DNA from: Apibacter sp. B3706 | GTDB taxonomy: Bacteria > Bacteroidota > Bacteroidia > Flavobacteriales > Weeksellaceae | Length of the DNA stretch: 64,000 nucleotides | Reading direction: 5' to 3' | NCBI RefSeq assembly: GCF_011082725.1 | Contig: NZ_CP049715.1 | Location: 558,001 to 622,000 of the forward strand | In this document: positions 44,282 to 53,229 of the stretch, in pieces | Layout: each line of letters starts with the position of its first letter | Position numbering within the stretch: position 1 is the stretch's first letter | The notes under the pieces: model-generated | The model's database searches: none | The model's input: the letters and a program-made list of their open reading frames with translations, nothing else | Told to the model about the DNA's origin: nothing | Made by a program: the position numbers and the translations under genes

Positions 44282-45645
44282 TGAAAATACAGACAAGATT
44301 AAGTTTACTAAGCTCCGGTTTTTGGGGAATTGTCTTTATAGCCGTAGCGCTTCTGATATTCAGCTTCTACAAAAGGAGCATTGAAAATTCCGTTTACAGA
44401 AATTTACAAAAGACCGCTCAAATTATCGGCTATTACTTTTTTGAAGAAGATGAAATAAGCGCAAAAGAATTTCAAAAAATAAAAAAGCAATACGAAAAAA
44501 TAAACAATCCCTATTTTGAAATTTACGACGATCTGAATCAATTAAAATATGGAAATATACAAGATGTTCCTGAATCGGTAATTAATGAAATACGTTATCA
44601 AAAGAAATTATCCTTTACCACCGATAACTTTTTATGTTATGGAATATATTATAAAGATAATGAAGGCAATTTCGTAATCATTGCTAAGGAAAATAAACAG
44701 GATGTGTATCAATACATCAATCCACTTATTGGAATATTAGTATCCGCCTTTATTGTCGGGTTATTGGCTACCATATTGCTAAACCGTTGGATAGCCCATA
44801 TAGCCTATCGTCCCATAAGAGAAGCCATTAACCAAGTAAAACAAATGACTCCGGGCGATTCCATGGAATTGAAGACGAGCCGAAATACAGTTAAAGACGA
44901 ATTGTACGATCTAACTGAAACCTTTAATGAATTGCTAAAAAAAATTTCCGATTCAATTAAAATACAACAAAATTTTGTGAGCTATGTTTCACATGAGTTC
45001 AAGACACCTTTGGCAGCAATTCAAGGAAATTTAGAGGTATTTTCCATGAAAAACCGTTCACCTGAAGAATATCAAGCCTTATCCCAAACATTGATGGAGG
45101 AAATAGACCGGCTTCAAGAAATATTAGATATTTTGCTCATTGTTTCCGATTTGCGAAAAAATACAGACATTTCAGAACAAATACGTATTGATGAACTCAT
45201 ATTTGAAATTATTAAACGGGTTTCAGATAAATATTCCGACTGTAGTGAGATCATAGATTATACTTTAGATGTTACTTCGGAAAATATAGAGTTGCTTTAC
45301 ATTAATATAGATAAAACACAATTATTTATAGCCTTGTTCAATTTAATTGAAAATGCGGTTAAATTCTCACAAAGAAAATTAGTACGTATTCAACTGTATG
45401 AACGTGAAGGAAAATTACATCTTTTGATACAAGATCATGGGATTGGAATTCCCAAAATGCAATTAAGCCAAATAAGTCGTCCGTTTTATCGAGCCCCAAA
45501 TGCTGAAAAAGTATCTGGATCGGGGATAGGGCTTTCCATTGCCCTTCGTATTTTAGAAAAAAACCATATAGAATATACCATAGAATCCGAAGAAAATAAA
45601 GGAACTAAAATTACCTTAACTTTTTTCGGCATGAATCAGGAGTAA
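44281..45645 (+). CDS. Sensor histidine kinase
   Basis: A 454-residue membrane kinase. A first membrane segment near residues 10-30 and a second near 144-166 flank a sensing region of about 110 residues; a HAMP-like linker follows. The phosphoacceptor histidine is in VSYVSHEFKTPLAAIQGNLE near residue 240. The ATP-binding domain shows NLIENAVKFS near residue 355, QDHGIGIP near residue 383 and GSGIGLSIALRILE near residue 416. It should phosphorylate the OmpR-type regulator encoded just upstream, which overlaps it by one base. The signal is probably the exported metal, by context. Confidence 0.95.
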   Translation: MKIQTRLSLLSSGFWGIVFIAVALLIFSFYKRSIENSVYRNLQKTAQIIGYYFFEEDEISAKEFQKIKKQYEKINNPYFEIYDDLNQLKYGNIQDVPESVINEIRYQKKLSFTTDNFLCYGIYYKDNEGNFVIIAKENKQDVYQYINPLIGILVSAFIVGLLATILLNRWIAHIAYRPIREAINQVKQMTPGDSMELKTSRNTVKDELYDLTETFNELLKKISDSIKIQQNFVSYVSHEFKTPLAAIQGNLEVFSMKNRSPEEYQALSQTLMEEIDRLQEILDILLIVSDLRKNTDISEQIRIDELIFEIIKRVSDKYSDCSEIIDYTLDVTSENIELLYINIDKTQLFIALFNLIENAVKFSQRKLVRIQLYEREGKLHLLIQDHGIGIPKMQLSQISRPFYRAPNAEKVSGSGIGLSIALRILEKNHIEYTIESEENKGTKITLTFFGMNQE

Positions 45646-45721
45646 ATTTACACTCATATTTGTTTTAGCTGTTTATTGTTAAGTAAAATTAGTATCATTT
45701 AAATACTAATTCACTTAGCTG

Positions 45722-45760
45722 GAAAAGGTGAATTTTAAGTAATTCACCTTTTCATTTTTT
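45722..45760 (+). terminator. Terminator of the efflux operon
   Basis: A 13-bp stem GAAAAGGTGAATT / AATTCACCTTTTC with a six-base loop is followed by ATTTTTT. A second weaker hairpin (ATTAGTAT / ATACTAAT) lies just before it at 45688-45710. Confidence 0.88.
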
Positions 45761-45870
45761 AACAATAGAATCTTTCCAAAAAAAGATATATTTAATAATT
45801 ACAAAAAGCAAAGTGAGTTAGTAAACTTTCATAATTTAAAATTTTTAAAGGAGCATCTTAATTAAATCCT

Positions 45871-45878
45871 TATTTTTG
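45871..45878 (+). promoter_or_regulatory. -7 promoter element of purB
   Basis: TATTTTTG matches TAnnTTTG, 33 bases before the purB start. No -33 TTTG is seen. Confidence 0.5.
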
Positions 45879-45911
45879 AGCTGATTTAATCCATATAACC
45901 AAGAAGATAAA

Positions 45912-47339
45912 ATGAATACGTATCAAAATCCGTTGGAAAGCCGCTATTGCAGTGATGAAATGTTGTACAATTTTTCTCCTGAAAAAAAATTTACTACTTG
46001 GAGAAAATTATGGTTAGCCCTGGCTGAAATACAAAAAGAGCTTGGTTTAGATATTTCGGACGAGCAAATAAAAGAGCTTAGAGAGCAAGTATCGAAAATA
46101 GATTTTAAGAAAGCAGACGAATATGAAAAAAAATTTCGTCATGATGTTATGGCCCATGTACATGCATATGGAGATGCAGCACCGGCAGCACGTCCCATTA
46201 TTCATTTAGGGGCAACTTCTGCCTTTGTAGGGGATAATACGGATCTTATCCAAATACGTGACGGTTTCGAACTGGTGAAGAAAAAATTGATTAATGTAAT
46301 TAAAGGATTGCATTCGTTTGCACTCAAGTATAAAGACCATCCTACCTTAGGGTTTACTCATTTTCAACCGGCACAATTAACAACGATTGGTAAACGAGCT
46401 ACTCTTTGGCTGCAATCGGTTTTATTAGATTTGGAAGATTTAGAATATCGTTTGGAAACGTTGCGCTTCAGAGGAGTTAAAGGTACTACCGGAACGGCTG
46501 CCAGTTTTAAAGAATTGTTTGACGGGGACTTTTCAAAAGTCAAGGAATTGGATCGGAAATTATCAGAACGTTTCGGCTTTAAAAAAGTTTTTAAAGTAAG
46601 TGGACAAACTTATGACCGAAAGATAGATGCTCAGGCACTAGAAGTACTTTCCAATATTGCACAATCTGCACATAAGTTTACGAATGATTTGCGCTTGTTG
46701 CAAAGCTTAAAAGAAATAGAAGAACCGTTTGAAAAGAATCAGATAGGTTCCAGCGCCATGGCTTATAAGCGTAATCCGATGCGATCTGAAAGAATTGCTT
46801 CATTAGCTAAATTTGTAATCTCTTTAGCAACTTCTCCAGCAATGGTTGCATCCACTCAATGGTTTGAAAGAACATTAGACGATTCCGCAAATAAAAGGTT
46901 GAGCATACCTCAAGCATTTTTAGCCATAGATGCCATCTTATTAATCTGGAATAATATTTTGGACGGATTGGTCGTATATCCTAAAATGATTGAAAAGCAT
47001 ATTAATGAAGAACTGCCCTTTATGGCAACCGAATACATCATTATGGAAGGAGTTAAAAACGGAGGAGACCGGCAGGAACTTCATGAAATCATTCGTCAAC
47101 ATTCTATGGAAGCAGCCAAGAAAGTAAAAATGGAAGGAAAGCCGAATGATTTAATCGATCGAATTATCAAGGATGAAAAAATAAATATTGATAAAGAAAA
47201 ATTGATGAAATTGATTAATCCATCCAATTTCATCGGCTTTGCTCCGGAACAAACAGAAGAGTTTTTAGATCAGGAAGTAAATCCTATTTTACTAAAATAT
47301 GAACATCTACTAGGAATAAATTCCGATCTTAGAGTCTAA
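45912..47339 (+). CDS. purB: Adenylosuccinate lyase
   Basis: PurB cleaves SAICAR and adenylosuccinate with release of fumarate in purine synthesis. The 475-residue protein has NPLESRYCSDEMLYNFSPEK at its start. The fumarase/aspartase superfamily signature GSSAMAYKRNPMRSERIASL lies near residue 279 with its catalytic serine loop. HLGATSAFVGDNTDL near residue 98 and LGFTHFQPAQLTTIGKRA near residue 148 (with the catalytic His) are also present. Length matches the family. It is transcribed alone after the terminator of the efflux operon. Confidence 0.97.
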   Translation: MNTYQNPLESRYCSDEMLYNFSPEKKFTTWRKLWLALAEIQKELGLDISDEQIKELREQVSKIDFKKADEYEKKFRHDVMAHVHAYGDAAPAARPIIHLGATSAFVGDNTDLIQIRDGFELVKKKLINVIKGLHSFALKYKDHPTLGFTHFQPAQLTTIGKRATLWLQSVLLDLEDLEYRLETLRFRGVKGTTGTAASFKELFDGDFSKVKELDRKLSERFGFKKVFKVSGQTYDRKIDAQALEVLSNIAQSAHKFTNDLRLLQSLKEIEEPFEKNQIGSSAMAYKRNPMRSERIASLAKFVISLATSPAMVASTQWFERTLDDSANKRLSIPQAFLAIDAILLIWNNILDGLVVYPKMIEKHINEELPFMATEYIIMEGVKNGGDRQELHEIIRQHSMEAAKKVKMEGKPNDLIDRIIKDEKINIDKEKLMKLINPSNFIGFAPEQTEEFLDQEVNPILLKYEHLLGINSDLRV

Positions 47340-47346
47340 AAATATA

Positions 47347-47478
47347 TATACTGAAATAACCACTGTGGCAGTTCTGATTGTTTAAACTAATTTAAACTAA
47401 ACATAAACTAAATATTTATTCAATTTTGCCGATTATAGGGCTATCTAACGATCTTCGTGTCCGGTGGTTTTCAGTATA
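47347..47478. repeat. 132-bp element with imperfect terminal inverted repeats
   Basis: The left arm TATACTGAAATAACCAC (47347-47363) and the right arm GTGGTTTTCAGTATA (47464-47478) are inverted copies differing by a two-base insertion. The interior is AT-rich and noncoding. It lies between purB and the HD hydrolase gene. It could be a miniature transposable element remnant or part of a structured transcript end; no other copy was noticed in this window. Confidence 0.35.
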
Positions 47479-47500
47479 GAGTGTATTTATTAATTCGGTT

Positions 47501-48151
47501 TTATTTTCTAGAGTATCCGATTTCTTTATAAAATTCTCCCAAAAATTTCAGCATAAATAAATGTCTTTCTTCAGCCATTTCTTTAGCAATATTGGTATTC
47601 ATCAAATCTTTTAGCTTCAATAGCTTTTCATAAAAATGATTGATCGTACACGAAGTGCTTTTTTGATAGGAAGCACTTTCCGTATATTCGGTCGGTTTTT
47701 CGTTCGGATCAAACAATTCTCGACCTTTGGTGCCTCCATAAGCAAATGCTCGAGCTATTCCTACAGCACCTATCGCATCCAATCGATCGGCATCCTGAAC
47801 AATTTTTGCTTCAAGTGAAGTAGGAGGGGGATTATGTCCGCCCTTATACGAAACTTCGTTAATAATCTTGATGATATCTTCAATGAAACTTTTCGGATAT
47901 GATAAAGAAGACAGTAATGGAAATACGAGTTCTTCAGTACGGTCCGTTCCATTATGGAGTTTATAATCTCCGACATCGTGAAGCCAGGCTGCCAATAAAA
48001 CTTTAGAACGATCAGCCTTTTCGTGAAGGAGAATATTTTGAGCATTAGTGACTACCCGCTCAATATGCCAATAATCATGTCCACTTTTATCCGAAGAATG
48101 TTTATTTTTTATATAATCCCGAATGATTGATATTGCTTGGTCTAATTCCAT
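47501..48151 (-). CDS. HD-domain hydrolase
   Basis: From the start at 48151 (MELDQAISIIRDYIKNKH) the protein has 216 residues; an ATG 16 codons further upstream adds only hydrophobic residues. The metal-binding HD set is clear: HDYWHIERV near residue 26, AAWLHDVGDYK near residue 55 and KIVQDADRLDAIG near residue 115. Members of this soluble group hydrolyse phosphate monoesters or nucleotides with divalent metal. The substrate is unknown, and it is often annotated as YedJ-like. It is a single gene on the minus strand. Confidence 0.9.
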   Translation of the reverse strand: MELDQAISIIRDYIKNKHSSDKSGHDYWHIERVVTNAQNILLHEKADRSKVLLAAWLHDVGDYKLHNGTDRTEELVFPLLSSLSYPKSFIEDIIKIINEVSYKGGHNPPPTSLEAKIVQDADRLDAIGAVGIARAFAYGGTKGRELFDPNEKPTEYTESASYQKSTSCTINHFYEKLLKLKDLMNTNIAKEMAEERHLFMLKFLGEFYKEIGYSRK

Positions 48152-48290
48152 GCTTAAATATAGAATTTTAATAAGAATTATATATAAATATAAGTTCAAT
48201 AATTTAACAGCCCTTTAATTATATTAGAGGGTTATAAAGATATTGAATAGGGCTTTTCAACTTCAATTGAAAGTATTGATATGAAAGGAT

Positions 48291-48327
48291 AAAAAAGAAA
48301 AAGCCCCTTTATAAAAAACAGGGGCTT
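48291..48327 (-). terminator. Terminator of accA
   Basis: Stem AAGCCCCT / AGGGGCTT with an 11-base loop. On the minus strand it is followed by TTTTTCTTTTTT. It stands about 35 bases after the accA stop codon. Confidence 0.88.
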
Positions 48328-48362
48328 ATATTATATTTAATATGGTAAATGTATGTAGATAA

Positions 48363-49316
48363 CTATTCGCTATATACACCCATATTTATAAATTTATTTT
48401 GTCTGTGTTCCACCAACTCATCAGGAGACATTTTAGAAAGCTCATTATAGGCCTCTAAAACTTGATTTTTTAAAGACATAAAGGCTCCTTCCGGGTTGTA
48501 ATGAGCGCCGCCAAGCGGCTCCTTAATTATTCCGTCAATAATGCCTAATTCCAAAGAATTTTTAGGAGTTAAACGAAGATTTTCGGCAGCAACTTCTTTG
48601 TATTCCCAGCTTCTGAATAAAATTGAGGAACAACTTTCCGGGGAAATTACGGAATACCAAGTATTTTCCATCATGTAAACCTTATTTCCTACACCGATTC
48701 CCAACGCACCACCACTGGCACCTTCACCAATAACTACGCAAATAATCGGAACTTTAATTTGGCACATCTGAGCGATGTTATACGCGATGGCTTCTCCTTG
48801 TCCTCTTTCTTCGGCATCAAGTCCCGGATAGGCTCCAGGAGTGTCTATTAAGGTTAGAATAGGAATGTTAAACTTTTCAGCAACCCTCATCAAGCGTAAC
48901 GCTTTTCGGTAGCCGTCAGGATTGGGCATACCAAAACGACGGTATTGTCTTTCTTTGGTATTTTTACCTTTTTGTTGCCCGATAATCATGAAAGTTTTAC
49001 CGTCAATTCTACCTAATCCTCCAATCATGGCTTTATCATCGCCATAGTTGCGGTCTCCGTGTAACTCAATAAACGTATTATCAGTGATGGCACTGCAATA
49101 GTCTAACGAATAAGGACGAGAGGGATGTCTGGATAATTGTACGGTTTGCCAAGGGGTAAGGTTATCGTATATTTGATGTTTAGTTTGTTCGATTTTCTTT
49201 TCGATTTCTTTGGAAGTAGAATTTATATCTACTCCGCTTTCTTTACCAAGCTCGATCCATTTTTTAAGCTGGTCTTCTAATTCTTTTATAGGCAATTCAA
49301 AATCTAAATATTCCAT
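48363..49316 (-). CDS. accA: Acetyl-CoA carboxylase carboxyltransferase subunit alpha
   Basis: AccA with AccD moves the carboxyl group from carboxybiotin to acetyl-CoA, the first step of fatty acid synthesis. The 317-residue protein begins [20 protein letters not shown] and carries [20 protein letters not shown] near residue 54. [20 protein letters not shown] lies near residue 82, and the oxyanion-forming glycine block [20 protein letters not shown] near residue 198. Length matches the family. It is transcribed alone and ends before a strong terminator. Confidence 0.98.
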   Translation of the reverse strand: MEYLDFELPIKELEDQLKKWIELGKESGVDINSTSKEIEKKIEQTKHQIYDNLTPWQTVQLSRHPSRPYSLDYCSAITDNTFIELHGDRNYGDDKAMIGGLGRIDGKTFMIIGQQKGKNTKERQYRRFGMPNPDGYRKALRLMRVAEKFNIPILTLIDTPGAYPGLDAEERGQGEAIAYNIAQMCQIKVPIICVVIGEGASGGALGIGVGNKVYMMENTWYSVISPESCSSILFRSWEYKEVAAENLRLTPKNSLELGIIDGIIKEPLGGAHYNPEGAFMSLKNQVLEAYNELSKMSPDELVEHRQNKFINMGVYSE

Positions 49317-49424
49317 TTTATGAGTATTAGTGACTAAATATACTAACTTTTAAATAAATCAAATTAAATTCTCATTTTTGAAACTACTTAGAAATGGTAT
49401 TTTCAAAAATAAATTTCCAATGAA

Positions 49425-49943
49425 TTATAAATCCAAAATTCCTTCAGGTAAAGTCATTGAAATGTAATGATCATTTCTGTTTACTTCAATAATCCAATCA
49501 TTAATAACAGGAATGTAAATAAATTTATCATTTTTCGATAGTTTTATAATAAAAAGAGCTTGTGCGCTGTTATCGTTTATTTCAGTAATTTCTCCAATCT
49601 TTTGTAGGTTTTCGTCTACTAAAGAAAAGTGTATAACTTCATGATAATAAAATTGTTTTCCTTTTAATTTAGGTAATGTATTTAAAGGAAGGTACAGCTG
49701 CGTTCCTATTAAGTCTTGTGAATTGATAGAAGTATCTTCAAATTTTACACGTAATGAATCTTTATTATAGAGTTGACATTCATTTAGAAAAAAAGGAACC
49801 GGCATTTCATTGATATTAATAAATACCGATTCCAAATTATTGTAAGCCTCCGGTTCATCTGTGTCTAGTTTAACAATCAGATGACCTTTCAGACCATGAG
49901 TTTTAGTGATTGTGCCTAGGTAGTAACAATCTTCCAATTGCAT
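49425..49943 (-). CDS. rimM: 16S rRNA processing protein RimM
   Basis: RimM assists late 30S subunit maturation around S19. The 172-residue protein starts MQLEDCYYLGTITKTHGLKG, the family motif, and continues with LDTDEPEAYNNLESVFIN. The PRC-barrel domain follows in the second half (FYYHEVIHFSLVDENLQKIG, IYIPVINDWIIEVNRND). It begins eight bases after the end of rpsP on the minus strand, so the two are co-transcribed, a common arrangement; trmD is not next to them here. Confidence 0.95.
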   Translation of the reverse strand: MQLEDCYYLGTITKTHGLKGHLIVKLDTDEPEAYNNLESVFININEMPVPFFLNECQLYNKDSLRVKFEDTSINSQDLIGTQLYLPLNTLPKLKGKQFYYHEVIHFSLVDENLQKIGEITEINDNSAQALFIIKLSKNDKFIYIPVINDWIIEVNRNDHYISMTLPEGILDL

Positions 49944-49951
49944 GAATCTAA

Positions 49952-50509
49952 TTAGGCTTTAGGTTCTTCATTAGTTTCAGCCTGAGCATCAGTAGCAGCT
50001 TCATCTTCTGCGATGATTGCTTCTACTACTTCCTCTGCATCGTTAGCTTCTGCTTCTTCTGCTTTTTGTTGAGCAGCGATACGGCTTTCATTTACTTTTC
50101 TTTCAGCTTCAAGCTTTTCTTTTTTCGCTTGTTGCTTAGAAGAAGCCAATTTGTCTTTTTTAGCTTGAATAGCTTTTTCTTTGTCTTCCAACCAAGCTTG
50201 GAATTTTTTCTCTGCTTCTTCAGCCGAAAAAGCTCCTTTTTTAACCCCTCCGTTCAAATGCTTTTTTAATAAAGCACCTTTATAAGAAAGGATAGATTTT
50301 GCTGTATCTGATGGTTGAGCTCCTTTTTCTAACCAGCTCACTGCTCTGTCAACATTTAATTCAATGGTTGCAGGGTTGGTTGTAGGAACGTAAATTCCTA
50401 ATTTTTCGATGTTTTTACCATCTCTTTTAGCTCTAGAATCTGCTACAACAATGTGAAAAACCGGTTTTCCTTTTTTACCGTGTCTTTGTAATCTAATTTT
50501 TACTGCCAT
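49952..50509 (-). CDS. rpsP: 30S ribosomal protein S16 with long C-terminal tail
   Basis: The first 80 residues are S16 ([20 protein letters not shown], then [20 protein letters not shown] and [20 protein letters not shown]). Bacterial S16 usually ends near residue 80-90. Here a lysine-, alanine- and glutamate-rich extension runs to residue 185, with a probable helical part at 100-150 ([20 protein letters not shown]). An acidic end follows ([20 protein letters not shown]). Such tails occur in Bacteroidota. It is the first gene of the rpsP-rimM operon, with a promoter at 50553-50585. Confidence 0.97.
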   Translation of the reverse strand: MAVKIRLQRHGKKGKPVFHIVVADSRAKRDGKNIEKLGIYVPTTNPATIELNVDRAVSWLEKGAQPSDTAKSILSYKGALLKKHLNGGVKKGAFSAEEAEKKFQAWLEDKEKAIQAKKDKLASSKQQAKKEKLEAERKVNESRIAAQQKAEEAEANDAEEVVEAIIAEDEAATDAQAETNEEPKA

Positions 50510-50552
50510 AATTTTTTATTTTGGGATCCCGTCCCGTTATTAGTTAAGTTTG

Positions 50553-50585
50553 CAAATATACTACTTGTTTTATTATTGCTGCAAA
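50553..50585 (-). promoter_or_regulatory. Promoter of the rpsP-rimM operon
   Basis: On the minus strand TTTG (50582-50585) is followed after 21 bases by TATATTTG (50553-50560), about 43 bases before the rpsP start. The spacing is two bases longer than ideal. Confidence 0.65.
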
Positions 50586-50615
50586 TTTTTGTATACAAAT
50601 TATCGTTTTATACTC

Positions 50616-51671
50616 TTAGTTTTTCTTGGAAAAATGAGCATCCCAGCCTTGAGCATTCAACGGAATGTGCTGTGTATTTCCTTTGGTTATCAAAACATTT
50701 TCAACCGTTTCGGTAGCATGACCGATAATGGTGAAGTTAGGATTATGTTTGATCTTATCATGATCTTCAATAGGAATGGTAAATAAAATTTCATAATCTT
50801 CTCCCCCGTTCAATACCCCTGTTACGGGATTGATACCGAATTCTTCCGCCGTAGTAATTACCTGGCTGTCCATCGGGATTTTTTCTTCATAAATGGAGAA
50901 GCCAACGTTACTTTGTTGAGAAAGATGAATGATTTCAGAGGCCAACCCGTCGGAAATATCAATCATAGAAGTAGGATGTACGTCCATTTCTTTAAGTAAC
51001 GCTTTAATTTCCGTACGTGCTTCAGGTTTTAATTGCCTTTCCAAAATATAAGTATACCCCGATAAATCCGGTTGAAGGTTTGGGTTAACTTTAAAAACAG
51101 AATTTTCACGTTCCAATACTTGTAATCCGAAGTAAGCACCGCCTAAATCACCGCTGACAACCAAAAGGTCATTGGGTTTTGCTCCTTTTCGGTAGACAAT
51201 CTCGTCTTTATGAGCATATCCCACGGTAGAAATATTTATTACCAATCCCAGGTTGGATGAAGTGGTATCTCCTCCGACTAAATCTATAGAATAGTTTTTA
51301 CACGCCAGGTGGATTCCGGTATATATTTCTTCTAATGCTTCTACCGGAAAACGATTAGAAACGGCTATGGAAATCAGTATTTGTTCCGGAACGGCGTTCA
51401 TGGCAACCAAATCGCTGAGTCCGATAACTACAGACTTATAACCTAGATGTTTTAAAGGGGTATAAGCCAAATTGAAATGAATATTTTCCAATAGCATATC
51501 GGTAGAAACTAACACCTTTTTATCTTTTGGATCCAACACGGCGGAATCGTCACCAACTCCTTGTAGAGTAGAGGGATGTTTAGGTTTGAAATTTTGAGTA
51601 AGATGTTCGATCAGTCCAAATTCACCATATTCTGAAATTGAAGTTTTATATGGGTTCTTATTATCAAGCAT
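50616..51671 (-). CDS. thiL: Thiamine-monophosphate kinase
   Basis: ThiL phosphorylates thiamine monophosphate to thiamine diphosphate. The 351-residue protein carries the family's EFGLIEHLTQNFKPKHPSTL near residue 16 and GVGDDSAVLDPKDKKVLVST near residue 38, the metal and ATP site. SVVIGLSDLVAMNAVPEQIL lies near residue 80, DLVGGDTTSSN near residue 136, and GGEDYEILFTIP near residue 305. The start at 51671 gives MLDNKNPYKTSISEYGEFGL. It lies upstream of rpsP on the same strand, but the promoter between them suggests separate transcripts. Confidence 0.96.
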   Translation of the reverse strand: MLDNKNPYKTSISEYGEFGLIEHLTQNFKPKHPSTLQGVGDDSAVLDPKDKKVLVSTDMLLENIHFNLAYTPLKHLGYKSVVIGLSDLVAMNAVPEQILISIAVSNRFPVEALEEIYTGIHLACKNYSIDLVGGDTTSSNLGLVINISTVGYAHKDEIVYRKGAKPNDLLVVSGDLGGAYFGLQVLERENSVFKVNPNLQPDLSGYTYILERQLKPEARTEIKALLKEMDVHPTSMIDISDGLASEIIHLSQQSNVGFSIYEEKIPMDSQVITTAEEFGINPVTGVLNGGEDYEILFTIPIEDHDKIKHNPNFTIIGHATETVENVLITKGNTQHIPLNAQGWDAHFSKKN

Positions 51672-52196
51672 ACTGCGGATATCTATTAATTTATTTTGAA
51701 TTCGATTTTCGAATTTACGGCTTTTTCGGGTATATGCCTTATTATTTTATATTACGATCCGTAATTTTTTCGATTTTTACTAAATAGTTAAAGTTTAATT
51801 AAAATGTTTTACAAGGATAGAATGATATAAATTTATTTTTAGACTAAGAGATTCAGAGATTAATTTTTAAGGCTTTAACCCATAACAAAAACAACACCCC
51901 AATATCCGTAAATTCATAAACTACAAACAGATAGCCCATACTTATTTTCAAATAAAACCCAAATTAACTGATAATTTTATTCAGATAACTGAACAGTATC
52001 TTTGTGGTGATCAACAAGTTAAATTGAAAATAAGAAATCTCTAATAGGTATAGAAAAGCTTAATTGAAAAAAAGGCGTGAATAAGTAGTTAAATAAATTT
52101 GAAAACAATTCACAGCTGCTCAGGCAATGCATTAATTTTTATATACTATACAAGTATATTATTATAACTGAAAAGTATTAAAAATATTATATAAAA
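51672..52196. other. 525-base AT-rich intergenic region
   Basis: No coding sequence, remnant or hairpin is recognised in either strand. It lies between thiL and the Rieske-like lipoprotein gene. Confidence 0.4.
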
Positions 52197-52637
52197 TTAA
52201 TACGATATTATAACCGTATTTCCAATCAATTGCGCATTATAAATTTTAGGTGCTCGGTCAGCTATTTCTAACGGTTGACCGGAGGTTAGAGACCATTTTG
52301 CTCCATCTTCAGGACAATAGATATAAAAATCGTCCTTTACTTCCAATTGGGTATTAGGTCCCGGGCAAATATGCGGAGCATTTCTGTCGTATGCTAAAAA
52401 CTTATTAGCATCTATTCTAACCAATATTAAGCCCTTAGTACCGGTTAAAGGACCCGCTTCAATATAAGCATAACCATTAATACCGGATAATTTTTGGAAT
52501 TGAGGTAAATTAAGATCGGCTGAATAACTTATAGAAGAATTAGGAAAACAACTAATTGTTTTATTTCCATTTTCGCATTGGATGAAGAAGAATAACTGTG
52601 AAATTAATAATATATAAAGAATTAATTTTTTAATCAT
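52197..52637 (-). CDS. Rieske-fold lipoprotein without cluster ligands
   Basis: A 146-residue protein with a hydrophobic export signal and a cysteine at residue 21 (LFFFIQCENG), although the residue before it is not typical of a lipobox. The rest follows the Rieske fold. The first ligand loop reads ICPGP (Cys91, with Gly93 where His is expected) and the second CPEDGAKWSL (Cys108, with Asp111 in place of His). Both cysteines stay, but both histidine ligands are lost, so a normal 2Fe-2S cluster is unlikely. The ending GQPLEIADRAPKIYNAQL is typical of the domain. Function unknown; it is divergent from greA. Confidence 0.75.
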   Translation of the reverse strand: MIKKLILYILLISQLFFFIQCENGNKTISCFPNSSISYSADLNLPQFQKLSGINGYAYIEAGPLTGTKGLILVRIDANKFLAYDRNAPHICPGPNTQLEVKDDFYIYCPEDGAKWSLTSGQPLEIADRAPKIYNAQLIGNTVIISY

Positions 52638-52648
52638 AATAAATTTGC

Positions 52649-52656
52649 TAAATTTG
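52649..52656 (+). promoter_or_regulatory. -7 promoter element of greA
   Basis: TAAATTTG matches TAnnTTTG. Transcription would start near 52660, just before the terminator hairpin at 52665 and 80 bases before the greA start. The -33 element is poor. Confidence 0.6.
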
Positions 52657-52664
52657 CATACGGA

Positions 52665-52698
52665 TAATCCGACCGTGAAGAGTCGGGTTATTTTTTTT
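52665..52698 (+). terminator. Terminator hairpin in the greA leader
   Basis: A 9-bp stem TAATCCGAC / GTCGGGTTA with one T-G pair and an eight-base loop is followed by eight T residues. It begins about five bases after the expected transcription start and lies 42 bases before the greA ATG. No other plus-strand gene precedes it, so it should attenuate greA. Confidence 0.8.
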
Positions 52699-52739
52699 AT
52701 GTTTATAAATTACAACGCAAAATTACAAAAAATAGTATC

Positions 52740-53210
52740 ATGAATTATGTAACGAAAGAAGGTCTAGATAAATTACGTAAGGAACTTGATCAATTGGAAC
52801 AAGTTGAAAGACCTAAAATCACACAGCAAATTGCTGAAGCTAGGGATAAGGGTGATTTATCTGAAAATGCGGAATACGATGCGGCTAAAGAAGCACAAGG
52901 TCTGCTTGAAATGCGTATATCTAAGCTTAAAGATATAATTTCTAATTCTAAAATAATAGATCAATCGCAAGTTGATACTTCTAAAGTAGCTATATTATGT
53001 TCTGTTAAAATAAAGAATACTGCCAATGGACAGGAGATGAAGTATACCTTGGTTCCGGATACGGAAACCGACTTAAAAACCGGAAAAATTTCTGTTAATA
53101 CCCCCATAGCTAAAGGTCTTTTAGGAAAGGAAGTAGGAGAAACGGCAGAAATAAATTTACCGAACGGTAATCGAATTAATTTTGAAATTTTAGAAATTTC
53201 ATTAGATTAA
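52740..53210 (+). CDS. greA: Transcription elongation factor GreA
   Basis: GreA enters the secondary channel of RNA polymerase and stimulates cleavage of backtracked RNA. The 156-residue protein has the N-terminal coiled coil (YVTKEGLDKLRKELDQLEQV, with the acidic tip GDLSENAEYDAAKEAQG near residue 38). The C-terminal FKBP-like domain follows (LGKEVGETAEINLPNGNRIN). Length is normal. Its leader contains a terminator hairpin, so its expression is probably attenuated. The HIT gene follows 19 bases downstream and is probably in the same operon. Confidence 0.97.
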   Translation: MNYVTKEGLDKLRKELDQLEQVERPKITQQIAEARDKGDLSENAEYDAAKEAQGLLEMRISKLKDIISNSKIIDQSQVDTSKVAILCSVKIKNTANGQEMKYTLVPDTETDLKTGKISVNTPIAKGLLGKEVGETAEINLPNGNRINFEILEISLD

Positions 53211-53229
53211 TAAGCTAAATTTACAACCT

